64,000 nt of DNA from CAVRAZ01 sp963719135 (lineage in GTDB: Bacteria; Pseudomonadota; Gammaproteobacteria; DSM-19610). Within the stretch, counting starts at the first letter, position 1. Each line of letters starts with the position of its first letter. A model generated the notes under the pieces. That model searched no databases, was not told the origin of the DNA, and saw nothing but the letters and a program-made list of their open reading frames with translations. This document shows positions 1-9,139 of this stretch, one piece after another. Position numbers and translations under genes: made by a program. The stretch covers positions 372,001 through 436,000 of the forward strand of contig CAVRAZ010000002.1 in the NCBI GenBank assembly GCA_963719135.1. The letters run 5' to 3'.

Positions 1-387
1 GCAACGAGCCAAAGCCGATTCGGCCGGGACGCATGGAGTCCGTCTATGGGCTGAATGGATGTGTCAGTATTGACTGAAGGTGCGATTCAGCCTGACACCG
101 GCGACACCAAGCGGAAATATTGGAACCTATCTCAAAATAGTGGATCTGGCTGTTGGCGCCGATCTGAAATTGACCAAATAAAGGCCGTTACGCCGATTGA
201 ATTTTGACCAGGTATCCACCGTATCCTGCTTAATTTGTAAGCAGGAGCAACCCAGGCGGTGTTTTTCAACGAAGTTGTCGTGTCCATTGATCATGCGACC
301 CTGAGATCTCGTCCCTTCTCCGCCTGATGTTCCTTCGGTGGATTCAGCCAGACCTCGGTCAGTCGTATCAGGACGTCGGCGTCCGCT
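1..387. other. intergenic, repeat-containing left edge
   Basis: I see no coding region here. A palindrome of the GTGTCAG...CTGACAC type lies at 61-98 and resembles the repeats on either side of ppdK. Around 150-225 there are two copies of a tGAA(TT)TTGACCA-like word, reminiscent of the ends of IS21-type insertion sequences, but no transposase is present. The segment probably holds repeat and mobile-element debris downstream of the decayed dehydrogenase. Confidence 0.4.
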
Positions 388-788
388 TCAGCCGCCATGT
401 CGGAAGTCCGGATAGATCAGCATGCTGCCGTCGACGGCGATGCTGGTGCCCGTAATATAGCTGGCCAGATCGCTGACGACGCAGTCGGCCCGCGCGCCAT
501 CCATCCCCGCATTGTTGACGAGAATGTCGATGCCGCCGCACACGCATGGATATCGGCGAAGAGCGCTTCGATCTGGTCCGGTTTGCTGATGTCGCCGCCA
601 AACGCCTGCGCCTGCGCGCCACTGGCGCGCAGGGCCGCGGCCACGTTTTCACAGGCAGCGCTCTTATCGCGATCGTGCACGGCGATCTGCGCGCCGGCCT
701 GTGCCAGCGCATGCGCCATGGCTTCGCCCAGGCCCGAACGGGAACCGGTAATCAACGCGCGGCGGCCGGTCAACTCGATTGAAAGCAT
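388..788 (-). pseudogene. SDR-family dehydrogenase (glucose 1-dehydrogenase-like), internally deleted and frameshifted
   Basis: The first ~100 codons read as a classical short-chain dehydrogenase start, with the Rossmann motif TGSRSGLG near residue 15. After FADIHAC the frame shifts by one; in the new frame IDILVNNAG (the conserved NNAG) is followed directly by the SDR C-terminus, SDLASYITGTSIAVDGSML, ending YPDFRHGG and a stop at 388. The central part of an SDR, about 100 or more residues carrying the catalytic Ser and YxxxK, is absent. The gene therefore carries two lesions, an indel and an internal deletion, and cannot encode an active enzyme. Its neighbour is a glucoamylase, so it may once have oxidised released glucose; that link is inference. 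Confidence 0.8.
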
Positions 789-803
789 GTCATCTCCTCC
801 TTA

Positions 804-3164
804 TCAGATAATGTCGATGGAAAAATCGCGACCTTCCCAATGGCCGGCTTCGGTCCAATAGAACGTGAACTGCAAGGTTTCACCCGGCTTCATCGAAGCG
901 GTGGCCAGGCGGGTGACATGGCCCAGCGCCCAGTCTTCGGTGGCGCTGTCCTGCGCGTTGTGCCAGCCGTTGACGCCCCAGTGGATGAGCGCCGGAGCCT
1001 CGAGCAGGAAACGCAGTTCCTGTCCGGCGCGCAGCCGGTGGCGCGGATGGCGGACGCGCCACAACACGAATCCGGGCCGCGGGCGCCGGCCGCCATAGCG
1101 TTGCCAGGTTCTGGAGGGTGCATCGACCGGGCGGCCATGGGCGCTGCTGAGACACAGCTTGATGTATTCGGCGTGCGCCCACACCAGCGGCATGGCCGAG
1201 CCGCTGGGCCGGCCGGGCTCGAGACCGTATTGGGGAATCGGTGCACTGTCCCAGACCTGTTCCGGCAGCAATCCTCCGCTGCCTGTCATGGCGGCCATCG
1301 ACGACAGATAGGGCATCACGTCCTCACCGGCCAGCAGGGCATAGTGGCCGCGCTCGCCGGTCAGCAGCGGCCAGCCGCGTCCGTGCCCGGTGCCATCGAA
1401 GGGACTGCCGTCGGTGTGTTCGCCGTAGCCGTCGTTGTTGTAACGGTGCCAGACCGGACCCTTGGGCGTTTCGGTCTTGAGCAGTAAGTCCATCGCCTTC
1501 ACGCTGTCGACGATGCGCGGATCGTGGGCATCGCGCAGACCGTAGCGCACCAATTGCAGAAAACCGGTGGCGATCTGCTCGTCCGCTTCCAGATCGCAAT
1601 CCTGCGCGCGATTCTTGATCAGCGGGACTTCATGTTTCGCGCCATGATGGATCAGGATATCTGCAGGCGCCGCACGCAGGTAATAACCGGATACGCCAAG
1701 GCGCTCGCAAAGCGGTGTGCCTTCGGCCCAGCACCAGGATTCGATATGTGCGTTCCAGTCGTCGGCCACCATCAGCGCGGCGTCGGCGGCGTATCCCTCG
1801 AGCATCGCAGCGCCTTCGACCAGGGCGCTGATGGTGACGGCAAGCGTGAACGCGTTGATCCCGGCGTCTTCCTCCCAGCGATCCTGGCCGGTCACCGGGC
1901 CTTCGCGCACGATGAAGCCCAGCGCACGCATCACCATGTCCTGCACCGGCAGGCCGCCGAGCCCATTTTTCTCCTGGAGCGCGGCGGCCAGCAGTACCGG
2001 GAACGCCGATTCGTCGAGCTGAACGCCTTGCCAGAACGGCGTTCCTCCCAGCCACTGGTTTTGCAGCCAGTGGCCGTCGCCCTGCTGGGTTGCGGCGAGA
2101 TAGGCCAGCACATCGCGTGCTGCGTCCAGCGCACCCAGTGCAATCAGCGCGCCGGCAGATTCGACGAGATCGCGCGCCCACACCAGATGATAGCCGCCGC
2201 GGCTGTGGTTGGTCTCGCCCCAGGGCACGGCGAGGCTGGCCACCAGTGCACCGCGGTAGGTGCGATCTTCGTGACTCTTGAGCACGGCGGCGGAACGGGC
2301 CAGCAAGCGCGTTTGCGCGGTAGTCAGCGAGGCGGGCAGGTGTGCACGCCAGCTTTGCTGTTTTCGCCATTGCCGCCAACCATCGAGATAGGCATTCCAG
2401 GCGGTGTCAAAACCCGCCATCAGACTGCTGAGCGCAAGCGTTGCCGCGGCTTCCTTGCTGCTGGAAAAGCCGATTGCCAGGGTGCCACGCCGTCCCAATA
2501 CCGCGGCTAACGCAACTTCGCCGGGTCCGGCGGAGGCGTATGACCAGGCCATGCGGCCATTCCGATTGAAATCCTGCCACAGGTCGCTGGTGCCGACTTC
2601 ACCCACTGACTGCACCTTGCTGTGGAACCGGCCATGCGCATCGCGCGCGAGCAGCGCCAGACCGAAGGGTCCCTGCTCGGCCCAAAGGGTGGGATGGCCA
2701 TGCCAGTCCTCGGCCCACGCGCGATTGTTGTCGCTGTCCTCGCCTAATCGCGGGGCGAGCAGGACATACGGCAGCAGCGCTTCGTCACCGCTGAGTTCGT
2801 AGTCGAGCAGCAGCACGTCGCGGCCGGGGTCGGTGCACACCCGCAGAACAAAGGTGAAGCGGGGATGGTGGTGGGTGAGGGTGGCGGCGGGGATGTCGTC
2901 CTCTGCCCATTCGACAAAGTAGCGACCGAGGCGGCGCAGTTCGCACCAGAAGCCGGCATCGTCGGCAATGATGAATCCGAGGTCACGAATCTGCGGTATG
3001 TCGATGCGCGGATAGTAGACTTCGCTGATCATCCCCTGCGCGAGGGTGAACCATACGCGACTGGTGCCCAGTGCCGTACCGACCACGTCCTTGCGCGCGC
3101 TGGCCCATACCGGCTCGCGTGCCGCGTTGGCGGGAGCCTGTCCCTGCGGAGTGACGAAGTCCAT
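804..3164 (-). CDS. GH15 glucan 1,4-alpha-glucosidase (glucoamylase)
   Basis: A 786-residue protein with the architecture of bacterial glucoamylases/glucodextranases: an N-terminal beta-sandwich (about residues 1-270, beginning PVWASARKDVVGTALG), the (alpha/alpha)6 GH15 barrel, and a C-terminal beta domain ending in EGRDFSIDII. The two catalytic glutamates fit EEDAGINAF near residue 430 (general acid) and LLPEQVWD near residue 634 (general base), close to their spacing in characterised bacterial glucoamylases. The enzyme would release glucose from the non-reducing ends of alpha-glucans. No signal peptide is evident, suggesting a cytoplasmic role such as glycogen or maltodextrin turnover. It lies 15 bp upstream of the decayed dehydrogenase, as in a two-gene operon. 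Confidence 0.93.
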   Translation of the reverse strand: MDFVTPQGQAPANAAREPVWASARKDVVGTALGTSRVWFTLAQGMISEVYYPRIDIPQIRDLGFIIADDAGFWCELRRLGRYFVEWAEDDIPAATLTHHHPRFTFVLRVCTDPGRDVLLLDYELSGDEALLPYVLLAPRLGEDSDNNRAWAEDWHGHPTLWAEQGPFGLALLARDAHGRFHSKVQSVGEVGTSDLWQDFNRNGRMAWSYASAGPGEVALAAVLGRRGTLAIGFSSSKEAAATLALSSLMAGFDTAWNAYLDGWRQWRKQQSWRAHLPASLTTAQTRLLARSAAVLKSHEDRTYRGALVASLAVPWGETNHSRGGYHLVWARDLVESAGALIALGALDAARDVLAYLAATQQGDGHWLQNQWLGGTPFWQGVQLDESAFPVLLAAALQEKNGLGGLPVQDMVMRALGFIVREGPVTGQDRWEEDAGINAFTLAVTISALVEGAAMLEGYAADAALMVADDWNAHIESWCWAEGTPLCERLGVSGYYLRAAPADILIHHGAKHEVPLIKNRAQDCDLEADEQIATGFLQLVRYGLRDAHDPRIVDSVKAMDLLLKTETPKGPVWHRYNNDGYGEHTDGSPFDGTGHGRGWPLLTGERGHYALLAGEDVMPYLSSMAAMTGSGGLLPEQVWDSAPIPQYGLEPGRPSGSAMPLVWAHAEYIKLCLSSAHGRPVDAPSRTWQRYGGRRPRPGFVLWRVRHPRHRLRAGQELRFLLEAPALIHWGVNGWHNAQDSATEDWALGHVTRLATASMKPGETLQFTFYWTEAGHWEGRDFSIDII

Positions 3165-3530
3165 GACGCTTTACCTTAACTCTTATGAATGACTCGGGTC
3201 GTAGGCATCGTTCCAGGACAACAGGATCTTAAGCCCCCCTGGGCAATCAGTCTTGATGATGATTGGGTCAAATTGCCACGTGACTTTGATGAAGGCAACG
3301 GTGTAAAGACTGTCGAATCCGACTTACGGCCTCAAGGAGACCGGTGCGGGTTCTTCCGGGTCGTTGTTACAAGTTCTCTGACAAGTTCGGTCATGAAAGT
3401 TCAATGGCCGGTCAGGCAAGTTTTCAATACTTCAAGTCCACATTGACCCGGCCGCCCGGCTTCTCCAAAGCGACGGGTTCCGGTGCATCGATTCAGGCGG
3501 GGGAGTTGCCGCGGGCGGGGAAACAGGAAA
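3165..3530. other. intergenic, no gene seen
   Basis: Between the glucoamylase start and the 3' end of the gamma-glutamyltransferase relic. Open frames here are short and have no recognisable protein character. It should contain the minus-strand glucoamylase promoter, but I could not assign one. Confidence 0.4.
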
Positions 3531-4020
3531 TCAGGTGCCCCCTACGCCAGTCCGCGACGCCGTCAGCAACACCCCCCGCGGCGCGGATCTCCGAAGCACC
3601 TGAAGCCCGCAGTCCCTGTGCAACGGCGTGCACGCCACCGAAGCACAGATTGCGCTCCGGCCAGCGCTTGACGTGGTCGCAGTGGACCTGCTGCTGTACC
3701 TGTCCGACCTCGTCGAAGCCGGCTTCGCTGTTGAGGATGCCGGTCTCGTAGTGGATGCGCGGGCGCCGGACCGCCTCGGACAGTGGCAAGCCGGCATCGA
3801 CGATGGCACACACCACCTGCAGGATGGCCGAGCGTATGCGGTTGGAACCGCCGGAGCCGAGGGCGATACGGGTGCCGTCACCGGTTTGCGGCAGACTCGG
3901 CTCCTTCCCGATAAATCCGAACTTTGCTCTGTGGCCGGGAATTGCGTGCCCCAGTGTTTGCGCCCCCGCAAGCTCGCCTACCGATGGCAAAACTACGGAT
4001 GAGTACACAAGGCGGGCCAG
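3531..4020 (-). pseudogene. gamma-glutamyltransferase remnant (C-terminal part)
   Basis: The minus-strand frame contains the C-terminal small-subunit signature of gamma-glutamyltransferases: RIALGSGGSNRIRSAILQ, then PRIHYETGILN, then RNLCFGGVHAV. The expected DPRRGG near the C-terminus appears only in another frame (about 3570), so there is a frameshift near the 3' end. Everything upstream of the GSGGSNRIR region, including the autoprocessing threonine and the whole large subunit, is missing. The family normally exceeds 500 residues, so this is a relic. Its lost 5' end faces the lost 5' end of the hemolysin III fragment. Confidence 0.75.
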
Positions 4021-4065
4021 CCATCCTGCACACACGGCTCGCAATGTGGTCGCCGTGGCCAAGCG

Positions 4066-4350
4066 GTGCCGGGTCTCGTACTCGATGCACTGCCGCTGCG
4101 CGGCGCGCGGGTACTGCCTACGGCCAGTTACTTGGTGATGGGCTGGTTGATAGTGCTGGCAATCGATCCATTGCTCGTGGCGCTGCCACGCGCGGGCTTC
4201 ATCGGGCTGTTGTCCGGCGGCATACTGTATTCATCGGGCGTCGTGTTTTATGCTCTGGATCGCCATTATCCCTGGAAGCACGGGGCGTGGCATCTGTTCG
4301 TGCTGGCTGGCAGCATCAGCCACTATGTGGCGATTCTTGTCTATGTCTGA
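4066..4350 (+). pseudogene. hemolysin III / YqfA family membrane protein, N-terminally truncated
   Basis: From about 4110 the translation matches the last third of hemolysin III (PAQR-like) proteins: YLVMGWLIVLAI, the glycine-rich GFIGLLSGGILYSSGVVFYA, and the conserved HLFVLAGSISHYVAILVYV with the family histidines WHLF and SH. Full-length members have about 210 residues and seven membrane spans; only about three remain. A GTG at 4066 opens the frame, but the first ~15 codons have no family similarity, so I treat it as a 5'-deleted relic rather than a short gene. Confidence 0.75.
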
Positions 4351-4526
4351 CTGCCAATAACGATGCCGGCATGGACGCCGTGCCGGAAGAGATACCGCGT
4401 GACGTTTTCTGACGCAGGGTCTATCCTTTAGCTCGCGTGTCTTGAGGGGATGGCAGAGGCAAAGTGCAATCTGATGTGCGACAACAGCGACTGCGCCGGC
4501 ACTGGCGTGCGACGCGGTAGAGTGTA

Positions 4527-5480
4527 ATGGAATACAAGGACTATTACCAGATCATGGGTGTCGCGCGCGACGCCACCCAGGACGAGATCAAGCGTACTTA
4601 CCGCAAGCTCGCCCGCAAGTATCACCCGGACGTGAGCAAGGAGCCCAACGCCGAAGCGCGCTTCAAGGAGGTCGGCGAGGCCAACGAGGTGCTCAAGGAC
4701 CCCGAGAAGCGCGCGGCCTACGATCAGTTGGGCGAGCAATGGAAAGCCGGGCAGGACTTCCGTCCGCCGCCGGACTGGGACGCTGGCTTCGAGTTCCGCG
4801 GTGGCGGATACACGGCAGGCGACGCCGGCGTTCACAGCGATTTCTTCGAGGAGCTGTTCGGCCGCGGCTTTGCGGGCCGGAGTGCCGCGCAGGGTCGGCG
4901 GGCCTTCCGAATGCGCGGCGAAGACCATCACGCCAAGGTGCTGATTGACCTCGACGACAGCTTTGGCGGGGCGACACGCTCCATCTCGCTGCGCGTGCCC
5001 GAGCTGACCGACGACGGGCATGTCACCACCCGCGAGCGTACGCTGAGCGTGCGCATCCCCCGGGGTATCCGTTCCGGCCAGCAGATCCGTCTGGCGGGCC
5101 AGGGGGCTCCGGGGTTCGGGGGCGCCGAGCCGGGCGATCTTTACCTGGAGGTGGAGTTCCGCGACCACCCGCTGTATCGCGTCGATGGCGGGGACATCTA
5201 CCTGGACTTGCCGGTGGCCCCCTGGGAAGCGGCGCTCGGTGCGACCGTCAAGGTGCCGACCCCGGCCGGGAGCATCGACCTGAAGATCCCGGCCGATTCC
5301 AGGCAGGGGCGCAAGCTGCGTCTCAAGGGCCGGGGCCTGGCGGGCAAGCAGCCCGGCGACCTGTATGTGGTGCTGCAAGTGGCCTTGCCGCCGGCCGACA
5401 GCGATGCCGCCAGAACCCTTTACAAACAAATGCAGGAGCAACTCGGGTTCAACCCGCGCGCAACAATGGGGGTAGCCTGA
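4527..5480 (+). CDS. cbpA: curved DNA-binding protein CbpA (DnaJ-class co-chaperone)
   Basis: A 317-residue protein with an N-terminal J domain (residues 1-70; HPD motif at 33-35 in ARKYHPDVSKE), a Gly/Phe-containing linker (about 75-115), and two C-terminal beta substrate-binding domains (DDSFGGATRSISLRVP; LKIPADSRQGRKLRLKGRG). It lacks the zinc fingers of DnaJ, as expected for CbpA. It stimulates DnaK ATPase and can bind DNA. The modulator cbpM starts 4 bp after its stop, so the two are almost certainly co-transcribed. Confidence 0.95.
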   Translation: MEYKDYYQIMGVARDATQDEIKRTYRKLARKYHPDVSKEPNAEARFKEVGEANEVLKDPEKRAAYDQLGEQWKAGQDFRPPPDWDAGFEFRGGGYTAGDAGVHSDFFEELFGRGFAGRSAAQGRRAFRMRGEDHHAKVLIDLDDSFGGATRSISLRVPELTDDGHVTTRERTLSVRIPRGIRSGQQIRLAGQGAPGFGGAEPGDLYLEVEFRDHPLYRVDGGDIYLDLPVAPWEAALGATVKVPTPAGSIDLKIPADSRQGRKLRLKGRGLAGKQPGDLYVVLQVALPPADSDAARTLYKQMQEQLGFNPRATMGVA

Positions 5481-5484
5481 TCCC

Positions 5485-5799
5485 ATGGACGAAAAAGACC
5501 CGCCGACGCCGTCCGTGGAGCTGATCGACGAACAAACGACGTTTACCCTGGCCGAGCTGTGCCGCTGCTGTGCCGTCGAAGCCGAACTCATCGAGGCGCT
5601 GGTGGAGCACGGCATCCTGGAACCCGCCGGCAGACACGGCACTCATTGGTGCTTCCCCGCCAGCAGCCTGCGGCGCACCCGCATCACGCTGCATCTGCAG
5701 CGCGACCTCGGCGTCAACCTTGCCGGCGCCGCGCTCGCACTCGATCTGCTCGAACGCATCGACGAACTCGACGCCCGCTTGCGCGCCATGGTTCGCTAA
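5485..5799 (+). CDS. cbpM: chaperone modulator CbpM
   Basis: A 104-residue protein of the CbpM family, which binds the J domain of CbpA and inhibits its co-chaperone and DNA-binding activities. It has the MerR-like winged-helix pattern FTLAELCRCCAVEAELIEAL, then HGILEPAG and LRRTRITLHLQRDLGVN, then a C-terminal helix LALDLLERIDELDARL. It follows cbpA by 4 bp. Its last 4 bp (stop at 5797-5799) overlap the stop of the convergent regulator gene. Confidence 0.93.
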   Translation: MDEKDPPTPSVELIDEQTTFTLAELCRCCAVEAELIEALVEHGILEPAGRHGTHWCFPASSLRRTRITLHLQRDLGVNLAGAALALDLLERIDELDARLRAMVR

Positions 5800-6548
5800 C
5801 CCATCATCCGGGTGTAGTTCGCTTTGTCGGCTGCGTAGCAGCCGCAGGAAGCGGCCTCCAGACCACCGCGGTCGAGCACCCTGACGTTGCCGCGGCTATA
5901 GTGAATCAGTTTGCGATTTTGCAGCGAAGTGGCCGCTTTGGTAACACCGACGCGGCGCACGCCCAGCATGTACGCCAGGAATTCGTGGGTGACGTGAAAC
6001 GCGTCCGAGTGTGCCCGGTCCAGCGTCATCAGGAGCCAACGGGCGAGGCGCGCCTCCACCACGTGGAAGTGGGTGCAGGCGGCGGTTTGCGCGATTTGGC
6101 TCATCATCACATAGAGGTAACGCTTCAGCGCCCGTTGCAGCGCAAGACTCTGGTCGAGTTCGCGGCGAAACGGCGCAGCCTTCATGCGCAGCGCCGGACC
6201 TGCTCCCTGCACCACGGCGCGCAGCGGCGACACATCCACCCCGAGTATGAGGGAGACCCCAAGCATGCCTTCATCGCCGACCAACCCTACCTCCAGGCTG
6301 GCGCGGCTATCGATCGGCGTGACCAGGGAAATGAAACTTTCCGTGGGGAAGTAAACGTGACGGATGCGCTCGCCGGGTTCGGCCAGGATTTCGGCAAACG
6401 CCAGCCGGACGGGTTCGCAGCCGGCCAGAAAACGCTGAAGGTCTTTGCGCGGCAAGGCCGCAAGCAGACGATTGGCGGCAGGGGCGGGCTTGATGGATGG
6501 CGGCATGCGGACTGTCCTGGTGTCGGTAAAGCCCGGGAAACCAACCAT
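5796..6548 (-). CDS. Crp/Fnr family transcriptional regulator
   Basis: A 250-residue regulator with an N-terminal cyclic-nucleotide-type beta-barrel (NRLLAALPRKDLQRFL to about residue 140) and a C-terminal winged helix (LAYMLGVRRVGVTKAATSLQ, about 185-205). It has no N-terminal Fnr-type Fe-S cysteine cluster and only scattered Cys near the C-terminus (SCGCY), so an Fnr-like oxygen sensor is unlikely. It resembles the second regulator (6736-7458) closely enough to suggest old duplication. A later ATG at MPPSIKPAP (residue 15) is an alternative start. Ligand unknown. Confidence 0.88.
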   Translation of the reverse strand: MVGFPGFTDTRTVRMPPSIKPAPAANRLLAALPRKDLQRFLAGCEPVRLAFAEILAEPGERIRHVYFPTESFISLVTPIDSRASLEVGLVGDEGMLGVSLILGVDVSPLRAVVQGAGPALRMKAAPFRRELDQSLALQRALKRYLYVMMSQIAQTAACTHFHVVEARLARWLLMTLDRAHSDAFHVTHEFLAYMLGVRRVGVTKAATSLQNRKLIHYSRGNVRVLDRGGLEAASCGCYAADKANYTRMMG

Positions 6549-6735
6549 GGCGGGCTTGGGAGTGCAAGCCCGATTCCGGCTACGGACCGAGGGCCAATGG
6601 CTGCCCGAGGATGAGCGTCCTTATTGTGCACCGAAACCAGCCGACTGTCTGGACGCCAGCGCACACAAGACGCCTGCCGGGCGGTGCGCCAGGGTCCCCG
6701 CGCGAATCGAGAGGCATCGCACCCGGGCAACGGGA

Positions 6736-7458
6736 CTACGGAATGCTCGCTTCCGGCAGCAGGCGGTCGAACTCCGTCTTGACCACCGCATAGCACTCGC
6801 AGGCCCGCGCCTCCAGCCCCGCGCGGTCGAGCACCCTGATGCGGCCACGGCGATACGTGATCAAGCCGGCCTTCTGCAGGTTGCCGGCCGCCTCGGTGAC
6901 GCCCTCGCGGCGCACGCCGAGCATATTGGCGATCAACTCCTGGGTCATGACCAGTTCGTCGGAGGGCAAGCGGTCGAGGCTCAGCAGCAGCCAGCGGCAG
7001 AGTTGCTGGTCGAGCGAATGATGCCGGTTGCACACCGCCGTCTGCGCCATCTGCGTCAGCAAGGCCTGGGTGTAGCGCAATAACAGATGCTGCAGCTCGC
7101 CGGAGCGGTTGAACTCCTGCTTCAGCAGCTGCCCCTTCAGCCGGTAGGCGTGGCCGGCGCTCTGCACGACGGCCCGGTTGGGCATGCTCTCGCCGCCCAT
7201 GAACAGGGCCACACCGATGATGCCCTCGTTGCCGACCACGGCGATTTCCGCCGATGCCCCGTCGAGCATGACGTAGAGCAGGGACACGATGGAGGTGGTG
7301 GGAAAATAGACGTGACGCAACTCGCTGCCGGACTCGTAAAGCACGTCGCCGAGCGGCATCGGGACCCGTTCCAGATGCGGGATCAGGCGCGCGCGGTCCT
7401 CCGCGGGCAGGGCGGCGAGCAGGTGGTTCTGGCGGGGCGCGTGCGGGGCGTCGTGCAT
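6736..7458 (-). CDS. Crp/Fnr family transcriptional regulator
   Basis: From the ATG at 7458 (MHDAPHAPRQN) this is a 240-residue Crp/Fnr protein: effector barrel (NHLLAALPAEDRARLIPHLE; LRHVYFPTTSIVSLL) and C-terminal HTH (IANMLGVRREGVTEAAGNLQ), ending EFDRLLPEASIP. The frame is open up to 7572, but the extra N-terminal residues are basic and low in similarity, so I chose the internal start that matches the length of its neighbour. It reads in the same direction as the 5796-6548 paralogue. No cluster-binding N-terminal cysteines are seen. Confidence 0.87.
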   Translation of the reverse strand: MHDAPHAPRQNHLLAALPAEDRARLIPHLERVPMPLGDVLYESGSELRHVYFPTTSIVSLLYVMLDGASAEIAVVGNEGIIGVALFMGGESMPNRAVVQSAGHAYRLKGQLLKQEFNRSGELQHLLLRYTQALLTQMAQTAVCNRHHSLDQQLCRWLLLSLDRLPSDELVMTQELIANMLGVRREGVTEAAGNLQKAGLITYRRGRIRVLDRAGLEARACECYAVVKTEFDRLLPEASIP

Positions 7459-7633
7459 GCGTGAATACCGTACGGTCGGCCGCGACCGTATCGCCTCACC
7501 GGCGCGGCGGACCCTGATGATTGGGGATTTACAAGTATGGACCATTTGCTTCGCATAGGTACGACAGCGCACACACGCGGCCCCAGCGTCGACGAGCCGC
7601 CGCAGCTCATTGTCCCGCCCCTGACGACACGGG

Positions 7634-7825
7634 TCAGCGACCGATACGTACGCTGCTCAGCGATCCCAGTACGCCGAAGACCTGCAGCAACCAAAGCACG
7701 ACAGCAATGATGACGACGACATTCAGGATGTTCTTGATCTTGCGATCCATGGGTATGTAGGTATTGACGAGCCAAAGCAGCACGCCAACCACGATCAACG
7801 CGATGACCAGGTTAATTAAGGGCAC
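7634..7825 (-). CDS. small membrane protein, Thivi_2564 type
   Basis: A 63-residue protein with two hydrophobic helices separated by a short charged loop: LINLVIALIVVGVLLWLVNTY, PMDRKIKN, ILNVVVIIAVVLWLLQVFGV. This matches a small conserved membrane protein family first named from Thiocystis violascens. Function unknown. Upstream AGGAGAATCCCCGTG (minus strand) places a good ribosome-binding site before the ATG at 7825. The family association supports a Chromatiales-like host. Confidence 0.8.
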   Translation of the reverse strand: MPLINLVIALIVVGVLLWLVNTYIPMDRKIKNILNVVVIIAVVLWLLQVFGVLGSLSSVRIGR

Positions 7826-7983
7826 GGGGATTCTCCTGTCGGTTCATTAGATTTCGAGGGGCAGCGACTGAATGGTCTCGATGTGGCTCGATCGTCCATA
7901 ATTGCTGCCCTGTTCCTGACCTGTGCGGTCGAGGGCGTCGGACAGATCAGGACGAACGCCCATCGCGTCCGTCCCGTGCTGCG

Positions 7984-8544
7984 TTACCGGTTGATACGGG
8001 AAATCTTGGTTCCCTCAATGCTGACGCCCGCCATCAATCCCTGCTGGCTGAAAATGAACGCATAGGCATCATCTTTGAGCGAGGATGTCGACAGATTCTT
8101 TGCGACCCCTTCGTCGACCACCACAACGGTTGGGCCCACGCCAATTTCCCAGCCCTTCGACTTTTCGAGATAGCTGACGGCGTCATCGGTCATCAGAAAC
8201 ACGGCGTACCCGTAGGACTGTGCCCCTATTTGCAGGCCCCAGGATCCGGTGACGGTATTGTAATAATCGACGACTTGCGAGCCCTTGATCAACTCGCCTT
8301 CGCCGTAGCTGCCGCCGAACACCAGACCTGCCTTGACGATATTCGGGAAAACCAGCACCGCCTTGGCAGTGCGCGAAAGGGTCTCGGCAAGCGGCTCGGC
8401 CTTGTAAAGCGTCTGCAAGGCCTGCTGGGAATCCGTATCCAGATCCTGCGCAGTTGCCGCGCCGGCCTGATTCATTACGCCCATCGAGACGGTGGCTGCC
8501 GTCGAGAGTACAAGTGCGCGAATACGATTTTGCATGCTGTTCAT
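7984..8544 (-). CDS. secreted/lipid-binding SYLF domain protein (YSC84-like)
   Basis: From the ATG at 8544 the product has 186 residues with a signal-peptide-like N-terminus (RIRALVLSTAATVSMGVMNQAGAATA), cleaved near residue 28, followed by a SYLF/Ysc84 domain: KAVLVFPNIVKAGLVFGGSY, GEGELI, SWGLQIGAQSYGYAVFLM and GVGPTVVVVDEGVAKN. Family members bind phosphoinositides or membranes, and the bacterial ones are periplasmic or outer-membrane associated with unclear role. The open frame extends to 8664, but the signal peptide fixes the later start. Confidence 0.85.
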   Translation of the reverse strand: MNSMQNRIRALVLSTAATVSMGVMNQAGAATAQDLDTDSQQALQTLYKAEPLAETLSRTAKAVLVFPNIVKAGLVFGGSYGEGELIKGSQVVDYYNTVTGSWGLQIGAQSYGYAVFLMTDDAVSYLEKSKGWEIGVGPTVVVVDEGVAKNLSTSSLKDDAYAFIFSQQGLMAGVSIEGTKISRINR

Positions 8545-8980
8545 GTCAACTGTCCTTGCTGGTTGGGGAATTGTTCGGAAGCGAATGTAACGCGTAAGGT
8601 TAGTCGGCCGTCCAGGATCAGTCTGTACGGTGTCGCACATAGCCTCACAGGTGCCGATGCGCATCAGGAACAGCGCGTCGCGGCTACGGCCCTTGTGAGG
8701 CGTGGATGTCCCCTCGTCCGCGGGGACAAAGACCGTGCCATGTGTGCGCTGGCGTACGGACGACGGTACTCATCCGAAGGAGACTTGCGACTCTGAGATA
8801 GCAGCGACTTCGGAGAGGGAGACTGGTTTGCGTACGGTCTGACCAGGAACAGCGGCCTCGAAGACGCAACCGGCAAGACCGTCGTCAGCCTGGCGCCGGC
8901 GCAGCAAGGGACAGGGCAGGTCCACCGCAGGCATCTTTGCGGGCGCGGCGCCGCCACAACTCACGGTCAGGAGGTATGAA
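8545..8980. other. intergenic, divergent promoter region
   Basis: This separates the SYLF gene (minus) from the DUF3309 gene (plus). I see no convincing reading frame; the open frames on the minus strand are arginine- and serine-rich shadows. It should contain promoters for both flanking genes. Confidence 0.35.
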
Positions 8981-9139
8981 ATGACACTGGGAACAATTCT
9001 GCTCGTCGTTCTGATTCTGATGCTGGTGGGCCTGATTCCGACCTGGCCATACAGCCGGGGATGGGGATATGGTCCCAGCGGCGCGCTCGGGCTGGTGTTG
9101 GTAATCGTGCTGGTTCTGGTGCTGCTGGGCAAACTATAG
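8981..9139 (+). CDS. DUF3309 family small membrane protein
   Basis: A 52-residue protein: a hydrophobic helix (TILLVVLILMLVGLIP), the signature TWPYSRGWGYGPSG, and a second hydrophobic helix (ALGLVLVIVLVLVLLGKL). This is the DUF3309 pattern, widespread in proteobacteria and often close to stress genes. A strong ribosome-binding site (GGAGG at 8970-8974) precedes the ATG. Function unknown. Confidence 0.85.
   Translation: MTLGTILLVVLILMLVGLIPTWPYSRGWGYGPSGALGLVLVIVLVLVLLGKL

Noticed and set aside
150..225. IS21-like insertion sequence end
   Set aside because: Only short TTGACCA words are present, with no transposase and no second end; kept as a remark, not a mobile-element call.
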